In this document: piece after piece, positions 47,039 through 59,836 of the stretch
Position numbering within the stretch: the stretch's first letter is position 1
Layout of the letters: each line of letters begins with the position of its first letter
From: Caprimulgus europaeus
Taxonomy: Eukaryota; Chordata; Aves; Caprimulgiformes; Caprimulgidae
Assembly (NCBI GenBank): GCA_907165065.1
Contig: OU015550.1
Span: 4,251,501 to 4,315,500 of the forward strand
DNA: 64,000 nucleotides
Direction: 5' to 3'
Notes under the pieces: generated by a model
Database searches by the model: none
Seen by the model: only the letters and a program-made list of their open reading frames with translations
What the model was told of the DNA's origin: nothing
Program-made: the position numbers and the translations under genes

Positions 47039-49502
47039 CAGCCATGGGCCAGGCTCTGGTGAGCCAAAACCCTTCAGCAACATGCTCCAGCTCCATATCC
47101 GCTGCTAAATTCTGTTGTCCTAACTCCTGACCCGCTGCCTTTCATCTCTTTCCATTCATTGCTTCCCTTCTTGGCGTTGTTTTCCCACTCTTTCCATCGC
47201 TCCCTGTCTGTGACTCCATCTGTGGACACGCTCATCTGGGTGCCTGGTCTCGCCTCGCTGGGCACCAGCTTGGGCGTCTCACATCGCCTTTACCCAGCGC
47301 TCGGAGCAGGAATGACCCTTCCTCCTCCTCCTCCTCTCCTTTCCCCACAGCATCAGGGTGTTTCTCTGCAGGGCAGCAGCCGGGGGATCCTCTCACTCCT
47401 GCAGTTGAACGTGAAATGCATCCAATCCTTGCAAGATGCTGCAGATGGTGGTTCTGCAGCACGGGCAGCACTTGTGCTGTGTGCAGGTGTCTGCTGCTCT
47501 CCGTGGGCAGATGCAACCTGGAGCGAGGAGGCTGGAGGTGTTTCCTGCCTTGCCTGGCACTTCCATTCAGGGTCCTGTCCCTTTCCCTTTGGAAAGGACA
47601 ATGAGGGATCCTCCCTTCCTCCTCCTGCTCCCCCGGACGCAGCTGCCGGCACGGACCGGCCTCGCTGTTTCTCAGCCCCTGAGATCTCGTTGTGCTCCAT
47701 CCCCACTCGAGGTGACCGGTTTGGGCAGAGCATTGCCAAGAAGGGATCCAGAAAAGCAGGTAGAGAAGTGAGAGGCTTCCCCAAATCTCAGCTTCCTCAC
47801 ACTCAGATCCTGTCTGGGTGCCTGCCCTCGAGGGGCTGCATGGGAGTAGGGTGCTCCCCAGGCAGAATATGCCTGGATGGTGCTGGGGGACCCCAAATGG
47901 TGCTGGAAGACCCCAAATCAAGCAGCTCCCTTGGCAGTAAGATTGGCTTTTCACATTTCTACTGTCCTAGTTAGGCAGAGAGCAAAAACATCTGCCCTGA
48001 GCCAGCCTGGGGTCAGTGGATGGTGCGAGAGGATGATGAAGGACCCCACTTCATGGGGCAGCTGGAAATATGTTGGGGTGAAGAGGAGGCAGAGCCTTGG
48101 GAGCAGAGCAAGCAATCCTGGGTAGGATGCTCAGGGCAGGAGGAGGTGGAATCCTTGTCCACACCAAACCCCAGGCACTGGGTGGGTTTTACATCTTTCT
48201 GGCTGGTGACGAGCAGAGTCACTGCAGGTAGCACGTCCCCCAGGCATGGCCCAGCACATCTGCCTCCTGTACCCCAGTACCAGCCCAGTGCTGGGCTTGG
48301 GTGTCACTGGGGAGCTGCTGGGAGCCAGGTCACAATGCTGGCCACTCACTTTATACCCTGTGGATCTCCTGCTTACTGCCAACACAACGCCCCTGCCACC
48401 CAGATCGCACGCTCATCTCTGCCCCATTGCTGCTAAAGCTGCTCTTACCCCCAGATTAACGCTGGTGCTCACATACCCACCTGTAGCAATGCCCATGAGG
48501 GGCAGGGGCTGCTCTACAGCCTCCCACAGCTCCTGCACCTCCAGCTCTGGCCAGTACAAAGTGGCTGGTGTCCAGCAGTCACCTCAGGTGACCCCAGGGC
48601 TGTGCCACGCGGGGCTGGTTTGTTCCTCTTGCGTGGAGGCTGAGCAGACGCCGCAGGGCTTTGGGGCTGGCTCTGCGCTAGCAGGGGGCATTGCTTGCTG
48701 GGGTGGGGGGTACTGGGTGGTGTGAGCCCCCCATCATGTGTCCTTGTTCCCTTTGCATCTTGTCCTGGCTCTGCAATGAGTGTCTGTACTTAAAGTTGAA
48801 CTCAACCCAAGCTTGGGACTCGCAGCATCATTGCGGGTTCAACATTAGGGGCTTTTTAATTATTTATTTTGGGGGTGGGGACCTGCAGGCTGCCCAGCAC
48901 CCCGATATGTGATTTATGGGCACTAAGGATGTGTGCAGTGGCAAAGCTTGGGGTGTGGGTCAGCACTGGAGGGACTGGAAGGTACCTGGAGGGATGCAGG
49001 AGGTGGGAGCTTTGCCAGCGACTTCCCGCTGACACTTGAGGAAAGGGATATCCCAGTTTCTCTGGGTTACTGGTGCAGCTGGGAGCCTTTGGGGCGTTGC
49101 CTGAAGCACAGAGGGAGGGAGCATGTGGGGTTCAAGACGCTGTGTAAACAGGATGGCAGGTCAGGACGGTGCTGGGTGCCCGGGGCACAAGGGTGTGTGT
49201 GTGTATGGGGAGCGCAGAGGTGGGGACGGGCGCTGGGAATGACGGTACTGGGGATGGTGATGCCAGCAATGGAGGTGCCCAGCGTGCTGGGACTCTGCCC
49301 CCAGATTGGGGTGACAATGACATAGCAGTGGGTAAGGGTCTGGTTTTGGGGTGCAGAGGGGACAGTCCCCAGCTGCTGTTGGCAGTGGAGCATGTGGTGC
49401 CCGTGACAATGTTGGTGGTGATGCCTCCAGCACCGAGTGATGCAGCAAACCCCACGGCTGGGGGATAAGCCAGCCCCTCCACGAGGGCTCAGCTTAGGTA
49501 GG

Positions 49503-49590
49503 GTGACTTTTTAATATATTGGCATTTAATTAAGGCACATTAATGGTTTTATAATGCATTGACACCCAGTGTAGGCAGAATAACTCCAGG
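49503..49590. promoter_or_regulatory. AT-rich candidate element in intron 1
   Basis: TTTTTAATATATTGGC, ATTTAATTAAGGC and TTTTATAATGCATTG occur within 60 bases in otherwise GC-rich intron. It could be an enhancer or an attachment region. No proof. Confidence 0.18.
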
Positions 49591-50159
49591 AAGGTGTTAG
49601 CTGACTGTGGATCACCTTGGGGCTGTGGCTGGCGCTTGTGGGAAGTGCAGCTCTAACAAAGAGGCTTTGGGGAGCAGAGTTTTCCCTGTCCAGCCCCATG
49701 TTACTCCCCCTGCACCCCTCCTGCCCTGGCCAGACTGGGGATGATGCTGGGGATACTGGGGAAGGGGGTGCCCCCGAAGCATCAGGGTGGTAGGATGCAG
49801 CTGTGTATGGTTGGGAGAGCCAGGGCTGGTGTGTTTAAGTGGGGTGAGGTCTGGGTGCTGCGTGGGTCACCCTTGGCATGGGGTGGGTGCCCCGGATGGG
49901 TGCCCCCTTTGCCTGCAGCCAGCTCCTGCACCGTGCCAGCGTGCTGCTCCCCTCCCTGGCATTTCACATCCCCCAGCCCCATTCCTACATGTGCGGCTTT
50001 ATTATTTTATTCTTTTTCCAAGCAGATTCCTGCTATTTACTGAAATAACTGGTTCTCCAAGCACAGGATGCACGTGGTGATGGGGAACAGGGGACCCCAG
50101 GAGCCTCACGGGGGGCTGAGGGTGTCTGTGCCCCCTCCCTCAGCATTCTGCCTTATCCC

Positions 50160-50600
50160 AGCAACTGGCTCCGATTAGCTTTTCCTTCCCCTGCCCCTCC
50201 CCGTGCTCTCCTGGCCCATCTGGCTCTCTCCTCATATTTATTGGGACATATTTTTCCAGGCTCTGATTTGCTTCTTCTGCGGAGCTGCCGCTTTGCCCAG
50301 ATTTGATCTCCCGATGCTATCACGGGCTCTGCTCTGCGAGGGTCTAATTTGGTGCCCGGGATGGAGGCTTTCTTCCCTCGTATAAATATTGCCTTGCGCT
50401 CTCCTGCGTCTCTCCCGCTCTTCCCTCCCTCCCTGCCTCCCTCCCTCCCTTTAATTAGACTTCTTACTGCATGGAACAGTTTGCAGTTATATATGGAAAA
50501 CAGCCTACACTTTCCCAGGAGCGGGGCATGTCGGGAAGGGAAACGGCGAGCAGCCGGCGCGCTCTCCCTGGGAGCGTGTGTGTTTTTCCTATCACAGACA
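50160..50600 (+). promoter_or_regulatory. intronic block with TATA-like motif and CpGs
   Basis: TATAAATA near 50,381 inside CCTCGTATAAATATTGCC is followed by a CCCT-rich pyrimidine tract (50,418-50,451), TTTAATTAGAC, and a CpG-bearing stretch (AGCAGCCGGCGCGCTCTCCC). The order TATA, pyrimidine tract and CpG could be an alternative first-exon promoter or an enhancer. No convincing donor was found. It is a candidate only. Confidence 0.25.
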
Positions 50601-53208
50601 CACTTTTGCTGGTTTTATGGGTTTTTTTAACCCTTTAAGGCAAGGAAGTTGGGGCTTATAACCCCCTTCTCCTCCCCCTTGGTTGTTTTAGTCTTCTCCT
50701 TTGCTTGGAAAAATCTTCTCTCGGCTTGGATTTTTAAGTTGGAAAAAATGTGGATTTGCCAACGGTGTGGTCCGGCGTGAGGGGTTCCTGCTGGCTGGGG
50801 TCTCAGAAGTTACCCAGAGCCCAGCACGCCGGCCATCTGGGGTGTGATCTGGAGCAGGACTGCACGGGAACCCTCGGAGCTGAGGCAGTTGGGAGCTGTG
50901 GGTGCTGGACCCCCAAATCCAGGGGCACCCATCCCACCCCCCTTGCCCGTGTAGCAAGGGTGGCAGGAGGGGCATTTCTGTCCCCAGCCCTTTGCCGTGT
51001 CCCCAGGGCTGCTGCCAGCCTCGGGGTCAGGATCTGAGCGCTGGCTCATCCATCCTGCTGTCCCAGTCTGTTCCCAGGGGCTGCTGTGGGGCAACTGGAC
51101 TTACTGGGATTCCCCTCCAGTGTACCCCGCTTTGGGGGACCCCCTGCTCACTGTGCAGGCTGTGCAACCCAACAAGCCACTGACTTTCCTTGTGGTGTCA
51201 AACAAGCTCCACTTCCCCTGCCTCAGTTTCCCTTGCTGTGAACAAGAGGAGTGGGGTTTTATTATTACAGCTATTTTGGTTTTTCCATGGGCTTTTTCTC
51301 TTCACCCAACGGGGCAGGAGGAGGCAGCTCATCGTGGTGCTCTGCTGAAGGAGGTTAGTGCTGCCCTCACACAGATGCCTCCATGGATTTTTGGGGTGCC
51401 CTTTGATACCCCAAGATCCAAGGGCTTAACTTCTCTTCCTGGCTTCCAGAAGAAGCAGATGCTTCTCCCAGCCGCTACTGGGAGGAAGTGACGGGACCTA
51501 TTTTAAGCCCCCAGGGATCTTCAGGGTAGGAATCCCCTGTCCCTGTGTAATACTGCTAAAAATACCGTGGCTGTACCCATGTGTCCTGGCTGACAGCTCT
51601 CTCGTTCTTTGGGTGTTGCTTTGCTTGTGAGACTCCCTCGTGCTCTCTAGGTCAGTTCTTCCTGGTTTTTATTTTATTTTAAGCTGTTTAAGCTGTTCCT
51701 TCGCTTCCTGAATAGGATGTAGAAAGGTAAGAGGCAGGACTGCTGCAGTATCCTCCCTGTTCAGGAGCTAGGAGAGGACTGATGCTGTGCTCAAGTGTGT
51801 TGCTGCCTCAGTTTCCCCATCTGTCGCTGGTGAGCATCTGCCCTCAGTCCTCATGGGCTGCCCCAGCTGATGAGCATCCACTGGAGCATACTCTGCATCA
51901 GCACTTCTGCTCCACAGGGACCAGCTGGGAGATCCCAGTCCTCCCAGCATCCCTGTGCCACGTGGGAGCTGGTCCAAGCTGATTGTTGGGGTCATCTTCT
52001 GCAGTGGGTGGTGGGATTGGTGGGTCTCCAGGTGTGCCGTGAACCAGGAGGATCTGGGCTGGTCTGAGCACAGGGCTGGGATGTGACCATTGCTCAATGT
52101 CCATCCCAGGAGCATTCCAGCTGGGGTGGTGGTGCTGCAAGTGGAGTTTGAGAGATGAAGCCACCAAGCCTGGTGTGATGTCTTATCTCTATCATCACGT
52201 CCTGCTCCCCGGTTTCGAGTCAGATGAATCCCAAACCTTTCCCTGTGTTGTTCTGGATTTGTTTGTTTGCTGTAGGCTGTAAAACAGCTCTGAGATGAGC
52301 CCAGGACCAGGTCTGTGACAGGGCTGAAGTACAGGAGGAGAGAGAGGTCAACCCTTGTGAGTGGAGAAGCAGTGAGGTGTGTGGGGGACAGGGTGGTGGG
52401 AGCTGTCTGCCCTGGACCCCTCCCCACCAGAATATTGTAAAACAGATTCAACTGGAGCAAAACAATGAAAAATAGAGCTGGAGTAAAGAGTTGCCCAGTG
52501 CCAGCTGGTGCCTTATCACCCAGCAGCGGGTGCCCACTGTGCTCCGGGGAGAACCTGTTCCCAGAGCCAAGTGGGAAGGAGAAGGGGTGGATGAAGCCTC
52601 ATCCCAGCCTGAGGTGCTGGTGGAGGGGTGTCAGGAGCTGTGCCCCACTGAAGCCTGGAGGGCTGCAGGTATTTGCTGATGCAGAGGAGACTGGGGTTTG
52701 CTTGCTGCATATTTCTGCATTCCTCCACGGCTGCGCTACCTTGTAAAGCACAAAAGAATAATGAGAGGAGCTGGGGTGATTTAGTGCAGGCGCCAGGAGA
52801 GAAATACCAAGGCCTTAGATGGAAACATTCCCCTTGACAGCTCGCCTGGAGGCTCCCTCCTTTTTATTTTTTTTTTAATTATTTTTTTTTCCCTACCCCC
52901 CTTGAAATTCCTGGGCTGATGCAGCGTGGGGAAGCCCAGGGGCGTGGGCAGATTCCTGAGCCCTGGACAGGGAGGCTTTGGTGGCTGTGCTGGTGGCTTT
53001 TGCACATGGGTGCATCATACCAGGACATGGGCAATGGGAGCTGGGGCTGCCCTGGCCCCTGGGCTGGCAGTGGGCTCAGGGTGGCAGGTTTTAGGGAGCT
53101 GTGTCATGGATCTCTGTGTCCACACTTGTTCCACATCTTCACAGAGTGCCTGGTGCTCTCCAGCCTCTTCCCTGCTTTTTGCAAGAGCTAATTGCTGCCT
53201 TGGGCATG

Positions 53209-53260
53209 CAAAAAAAACCCAAACCCCAAAACCAAAAAAAAAACCAACCCCAAAACTCAA
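53209..53260. repeat. A/C-rich low-complexity tract
   Basis: Runs of A separated by CCC or CCCC, such as CCCAAACCCCAAAACC, over about 50 bases. Its composition resembles the tracts at 3.9, 24.7 and 26.1 kb. Confidence 0.8.
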
Positions 53261-54639
53261 CAGTTTTCCTACCTTTGTTAACAGGAGGTGAAATACCAGC
53301 AAAAAACGGAGCGGTGGCAGCTGTCATTAGTGGGCTGACGGCAGCTGCTCACGTTCCCCGCAGAGTGGCCTGCAAAAGGAGATGTGCTTTTGGAGAAGGT
53401 CGCCTCTCCCCGCCTTTCCCTTGTGCTCTCCCCATAACCTCAGCCTCTGGCACGTGGCTCAGAGCTGCCATCCTTCCTTTTGGTCCCCAGAGCCTGGTGG
53501 CAGAGGAGGAGGAGGAGGATGGTGTGACTGTTCAGTGCTGTTTGGGGTGGGACGATGCTCTGCTTTCTTCCCCGTCCATGGTCACTTCAGCGCCGGTGTT
53601 TGTGCGTGGTGCACCCTGCACGGGGATGAGTGTGCAAAGCTGGCTGGGGGGTGTGACAGCTTGTTGGGGGATGTGCACCCTGACCTGTCCCCTTGCACGT
53701 GGGTGCGTGTGCCGGTGGACGCTGAGCCCGCTGCGTGCTACCTGTGCTCTTGGCACCCAAGCAAGCGCTGGCTCCCGTCAGCGTGTGCCTCGGGAGAGGT
53801 GTGTGGGAGCAGTACTACGGGCTCTGCCGTCCGTGGGCTGATGCGATTCATGCTCTGGTGGCAGGGGAGGGTGGGGAGCTGGGGCTGGTGACGGTGACAT
53901 CTTAAGGCCACCAGCTCTTTCCCGCGCCTCTGACAACGTGTGTCACTCCGAGCCAGCGGCCACGCCTGACAGCGTTACACACTGCCTACGGTAACGGGGT
54001 GCTTTTGTGTGTGAGTGTGTCCCCAACCCTGGCGTCACCTCCGGCGTCCCAGCTCGCAGACAGCGGGGTGTGGAGGAGTCAGCACCGTGTGGGATTTCGG
54101 GAATTGTAACTGGGAGCTGCTGCAGTGGGTTAGTGGAGGGGAAACCCTGAGCTCCTGCTGACCCCGCAGTGAATTTCCACTGGAGTTGGTGTTCCTGTAG
54201 TGAAATTCCAGCTCCTGGGCTGCAGCATCAGCCCTGCACTGGGGACCGAGTCACTTCTGACCGCGACTCAGTTTCCCCTGGTGTGATGTCGTTGTTGCTG
54301 AGCTCTGCTGAGGCCCCAAAACACTTCCTGGGTGTTTTGCTGGCTCCTTTTCCAGCTGCAGTGCCCTGGGTGGGGGAGCACGCTGAGTTCCCCCCAACTC
54401 TTTCAAGATGAAAGCTGGGGGCTTCTTCCCCTGTTGCATTGCAAGGGAAATATGGGGGGTCTTGGGGTCATTGGGGTCTCCCCCTGCACAGGGATTTTGG
54501 CTCATGGGTTTAACCATCTCTATATACAGCACCCTGGGGGTGTAGCAGCTGTGGAGTGGGTGTCACTGGGGTTTTCCCACTGGTGGCCCCATTGGGGTGG
54601 GAAATGCCACCGTCCCCTCCCTTGGGGCACCTCGCAGCC

Positions 54640-54708
54640 CGCCCCGAGACAGAGCGCTGCGGTGAAGGAAGCGGATGCCATGGTGGGAGGAAGCACCGGC
54701 GAGGAGGT
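54640..54708 (+). other. possible cryptic alternative exon in intron 1
   Basis: A CpG-bearing segment contains GCCATGGTGGGAGG (start codon at 54,679, G at -3 and +4) and ends in GAGGAG|GTAACG at about 54,706. It resembles a first exon with an alternative start, but the donor is not strong and no conserved ATP2B N-terminal motif is encoded. Low confidence. Confidence 0.12.
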
Positions 54709-55420
54709 AACGTCCCGTGGGCGAGGCAGGTGCCTGTCTGGGGGAGCCCTGGCTGTGGACAATGTCTGGTCTCAGCACCCAGGACCTGGGGGAAGGAGCA
54801 AGGAGAGGTGGACACCAGCATTACTGGGGCAAGAGGGACAGATCCTGCTCCCTCACTCTATGGGTGGCTGCTGTAAGTGGAAGCTGGTGCCTGGAGAGGT
54901 CTGTCCAGGGTGTTTTGGGTTGTTCTTGTCCCCCTCATCTCTTCCACCCTCCCCTGCTCAGGGTATGGCCCCTCTCTGTGGTGTTGGGGTGGTGGGTGCA
55001 GGTTCCTGTGCTGTGACCTTTGCTGCTGGCTCTAACAGCTGCAATCCTGTGCCTCCTCCCTTCTTGCCTGTGAGTGAGCACTGGGGGAAGCTCTTGGATC
55101 CTAAGGGTGAAAATCTTGTGTGGGATGAACCAACAGGCTGTGGGCTGCACCCCAGGAGCTGGTCCTGGCTCTCCAGAGTGGGCAGTTTGCTGTCATGAGT
55201 CACCATCTCGGATCCTTCCACCCATCTCTCTCCTGAGGGGTTAATAACACCCAGTGGCTCTCTGGGTGTTCCCTCTGGGTGCTCCAGCACCCGGCACAGG
55301 AAGGGTTAAGCACACAGGGAAGACTTGCCATGGGTGTTGCTGGGAAGAGCAAGCGCATGCTGCCATCTGCACATTGCGATTTGGTGAGTGTGCAGGGGAG
55401 GGGCCCCTGATCCCTGTCCC

Positions 55421-55484
55421 TGGGGGTGTCACAGCCCCCCTGCTTCACCTTGGGGTGTCACAGCCCCCCTGCTTCACCCTGGGG
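55421..55484. repeat. two-copy 31-base tandem duplication
   Basis: GGGGTGTCACAGCCCCCCTG and TTCACCTTG are repeated immediately as a second copy with a single C/T difference. Confidence 0.9.
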
Positions 55485-57852
55485 TGGTGGGAGCTCGGGT
55501 GCAGCGCAGGGTGGGAGGTGAGGGGCTGGGGAGGGGGCTCTATTGCTTAAAATCCACCAAGCGTCGGTGTCGCGGTGGCCTGGGGACCACTTCTTGCTCC
55601 ATGGCCATGTCACTTCATCTCCCGTGGGAGACAGACCCAGCTCAGCCCTGGCAGGCACTGGAGCGGGGAGTTTTAGCCCCCCACCCTGTGCCCACCAAGG
55701 CTCTTGTCTCTGTCAATACTGGGCAGTGTGTGTTGTGCAAAGGTCCCAGTACAGACCCCCTGTGTGCTCCCCAGCACGCTGGCTCTGTCCCCGCTGCGAG
55801 GGGCTGCAGCTCCTGCGGTCCCTTCCCCTCCCAAAACACCCTCTGCCAGCGGCAGCTCTGAGCACGTCTCTCCCGGTGATTTTCTTGGCAGACACGGCCG
55901 TTCCAGCAGCTTTTCAGCTCCCTTTCCCATTAGAGCATCACTCCCACGTGGGACCACAGCTCCCAGTAGGTGATGGTGGGTGCTGAGCCGTGGTGGGGTC
56001 CATGCAGTGGGAAGGAGAGCTGGCAGAGCTCTGTCTTGGGATGCTTCCAGGCAGGGAAAGGTGCTTCAGGCCCCTTTTTCTGCTTTAACTGGGAACTTTG
56101 GCTTTTGGAGCCCCTGTACCCATCTGGACAGTCGGTCTGTCCGTGTGGCTGTGCACTGGGGCTCAGCACAGCCTCTCCAGTGGGGATGGAGCTTGGCTTT
56201 TAATTTCCAAAGAGAAAAAAAATCTTAAACCCAAGCCAGGAAAGGTAATTTGGGGGTTTTGATGGGATTTTTTTTTTTCCCTCCCCACTTGGCAACATAA
56301 ACAGCATCTCTGACAGCTTTACATTGAGTTTACCATGGCAACCTACAGCAGCCAAGTGTTTCCAACACCCCATCCCTGAAGCAGAAGAGGAGACAGACCC
56401 CAGTGGGTGCTCCCGAGGGGCAGGATGGTCCCTGAGCATGGGGCAGCGTGTGGGGCTGGGATGCAGGTGGGCTCTGTGCTGATGCAGCTGGGCAGGTGTT
56501 GGGGAAGGTGATAAGCTTGGATCCAAATGACCTGAGATTTGCTCAGTGGGCCTGAGCTGCCAGGTGGGATCTGTGGCTCTGGGCAGGGGAGGTGGTGGAT
56601 GGTGTTGCTCTTCCTTGACATGGTGCTTTCTGCCCTGGATGGTGGGAGATGTCCAGGCTGGAGCAAGATGTGTAGGGAAGCTGAGCAGGGCTGTGGATTT
56701 CCTCCTCCTTCATGGATTAAAAAATCCACCTGAGCTTGGTCAGGGCTTGTTCCATCTCTGCTCATCGCCGTGCTGGATGGATGGGCTGGTGCTCAGGTCT
56801 GTTTGCCAGGGTCTGCTCTGAGCTGAGCTGGGGAGGTCCGTGCTCTTTCCTGGTGGCTCAGGCATCCGCCGTGGGCTGGTGTGTGCCAGGCTGCTGGTGC
56901 CACCGGCTCATGGCTTGGTTGAAGGTGTCATGTGTGAAATGCCCAGCTGATCAATTCTTTTTCTCATCCTTCTCTCAGCAACTCATTTTCCTCTCTCCTC
57001 CATGCTTAAAACCCAACGAGTCCCTTTTCCTGGTGCCAGTGGCTGCTCCGCTGCCCAGAGCTGGCACAGGCAGAGCTGCTCCGGCCGTGGCCGCTCTCCC
57101 CAGCCCGGACCGAGGTGTGATGCAGCCGTTTATTATTCTGGGCAGGTTTGTCTGCAGCACCGCGTCGGCTTTGCCGCTCCTTGCCAGCCTCTCCCTCCTT
57201 CCCAGAGCGTGCGTGCTCCTTCCACACCCCAACCCACCGGGTGAGAGGGTCCGTGTCCTTCCCCACGGCCACCCCCAAACTCCTCCTTGTCTGCAGCTCC
57301 CCTTGTCCTGCTTGGGGACACTATTTGGGAGGTGACACAGCAGGGAGGTCCCGTGCAGTTGGTTCCCACGCAGGGCAGGATGATTGGGATGCTGTTTGGG
57401 TTGTCCCACCTGCACTGTGTTTTCTGGCTCTATGTGCCCAGGGGATCCTCAGAGACATCTTTTTCTTCTCCAGTACCTGGGAGCTCTGGAAATGAATTAC
57501 TAGAGTTGGGGACAGCCTGCTGAATGCTGCTGGAGTCATTAGGAGCTCGTTAGAGCGTTAGCTCTTGGGGAAGCCTGAGCGCAGCTCTCCACTTGTCTGG
57601 GTTGGATCCTTCCCAGCCCGTCCTGTGCTGCAGGATGCGGCAGAGATGGGGCTCTGACCTGGGCGATGCTCTGACCCCAAACTGGGGCTGGAGGAGGATG
57701 CTCAGAGCAGGCAGCAGGAGCCTTCACCTGCCATGGTCCCTCCTTTCTTCTTGACAGCCAGAGCAGGTCCCCAGGACCAGCGCTGCTGGAGGGAAGGAGC
57801 CTCACGGCTGGGCACGGGCTGGTGATGATCGGTGCCCCGTGGGCTCCTTCAG

Positions 57853-57985
57853 GGGTAATTATGGACTAGGCCATTACAGTATTAATTAACTGTCTTTCTC
57901 TTAACCTCTGAGCTCTCCTCAGAAGATGCTAGTTGCTGTGAAAGAGGGAAAAATTAGTGTGTTGAGGTAGAGAGAATTATCTTTT
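57853..57985. promoter_or_regulatory. AT-rich candidate element near exon 2
   Basis: GGGTAATTATGG, GTATTAATTAACTG and GAATTATCTTTTTTCC fall within 130 bases, about 1.9 kb upstream of exon 2. The TTATC is a GATA-factor core. In human, regulatory activity relevant to red cells lies in the corresponding part of the gene. Equivalence here is speculation. Confidence 0.25.
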
Positions 57986-59836
57986 TTCCTCTTGATCAGC
58001 AGGAGTCTGGTTAATTGGACCTGCCGTCTCCTGCCTCCTGCTGCCGGCAGCTTTCGTGCCTCTAAATGAGGATGAGCTCAGCTCCGTGAGGAGCCATGGG
58101 GTGACCAGGCAAGGGTGCTGGGGCAAAGATGCTGGTGCTCTCTGCTTTATGGGGAAGCAGCAACCCTCTGTCCCAAGGGTGCAAGTTTGGGTGCCCCAGG
58201 AGCTGCAAGGCCATGAGAGGAACACATCCCTGTGCTTCCCATCCGTTTGCTGTCTGCAGAGGGACAGGACCCTCCCATGGCGATGGCATCACTGGTGTCC
58301 CTGAGGTTCAGCTGGTGCCTGTCACCTCCTGATAACACCAGCAGCCGCCTGGGTGTTGCTGGTTGGGAGGGGAGCTGCTTGCAGGGACCCAGCACTGGGT
58401 TGGGTGTGTAGGGAGGGGTTTGCTTTTTGGGGGTCTTGCTGCCCCAGGGGGTTCAAAGCTGGTGTGACCAAGGCTGGAATTGGGACCATGTGCTACGGGG
58501 TGGTGCTGGGATGGCCCCATGATGGTCTGGTGCCCATCTGTTGGGTTTGTGAGGGTTGGTGTGCTCCTGGGAAGCAGTGATGAGCATTTTTCCTCCTTCC
58601 TCCCATTCTCATCTGACCACTTGGTTTCTCTGGCTGCTTTCTCTGCCACCTCTGGGCTGGTGCTGCTGTAGTGGCCATTCTCCTTTTGTTATTCATTTAT
58701 GTCCCTCTAGGAAAGACTTTATTTTCTCCCCATAAAGAGCCTCCCTTGCAGGCTCTTTGCCTCTGTAGTGCTGGAGAGGTGGCTGGGAGCATTGCTGCTG
58801 GCAGCTGAGCTGGGGAGCGGAGCCAAAGGGTGCCTTGGGCAAGAGAAAGCCCTTTCCTCCTCTGACCCTTGCCACTCTGCCTGTCCCCTGTGTGTCCCTC
58901 TGTGTCCCTAGCACCCATCCTTTCCTCCTGGGATGCCAGTGGGGCACCCCAGACCCCAAACCCCCAGGGAAAGGGGGAGCTGTGAGATGCTCATGGTCCC
59001 TGCCTGGCCGCAGCGCTCGGATCTTGCTGGTTGAAGCAGTTTTGGGGCTCAGCTGCCCTCACTGGCAGGGCTGGGGTGTAACCTGGCTGGCAGCATTGTG
59101 GGGCTTTGCAAGCCGAGGCTGAGACCTGCTCACTGCTTGGAGGGGACAGCACGAGAGCTTGTGAGCAGAGTACAGAGGGATTGCAGAGACAGGTCTGAAA
59201 GGGTCACTAATGCAAAAACCTCTTTATTTTAGTGAAATATGCAGGGTTTAGTAGCTTCTCTGTTCCTGTCGAGTCTTTCCAGTGATTAAAACTCCGCTGG
59301 GTGCTGCGAGCCCCGTTCCATCGGTGCCGGTTAGCTCGGTGGGATGCTTCTGCTTACCTGTTGGCAGTGTGGTGAGCTGGTGTTCCTGCCCTGGGACAGC
59401 AGCCTGAGGAGGAAGCAGCTGTTTTCCACTGTCGAGATGTATTTTTAAACCACACTGAATGGGAGTGTTTTTTTCTGGGCTGGGCAGCTGGGGGTTGAGT
59501 GAAGAACCACCTGGGCGCCCTTCCTGCCCGGCCCCGTGTGCTGCTGGAGCTGCTGCTGCTGGTTTTCCCTGCAGCGTGGCTTGTGGAATGCTCTGCTCTG
59601 TGCTGAGCTTGTGTGAGCTCCCTGCAAGGTCAACGTGTGCTCATCCAGGTTTTTTGGTCAAATCATGCTGATTCCCAAGGTTGGGTGAGCAAGCCAACAC
59701 CTCCAAACCATGTTATTTCTGGTGGGTATCCATTCTTAGGTGCCACTGCTCCTGCTCACCCATCCCATGGGGCACCTACATTTCTTAGCAGGCCTCCTAA
59801 TGCCGATATTTTTATTTCCCATCCTTGTTTTTGCAG

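Larger units (their letters stand above)
38700..59836 (+). other. ATP2B4: ATP2B4 intron 1 (about 21.1 kb)
   Basis: Bounded by donor GTGAGTGCG at 38,700 and an acceptor ending TTTTTGCAG at 59,836, with a pyrimidine-rich run TTTTATTTCCCATCCTTG and a good branch-site match CCTAATG near 59,797-59,803. Contents are one CR1 fragment, several short tandem duplications, an A/C tract, a CpG cluster, a TATA-containing block and AT-rich candidate elements, each listed separately. No other coding exon was recognised. The long frames at 38.9-39.9, 40.3-41.5, 47.2-48.0 and 53.1-54.0 kb are compositional. Mammalian ATP2B4 also has a large first intron with regulatory activity. Confidence 0.65.
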
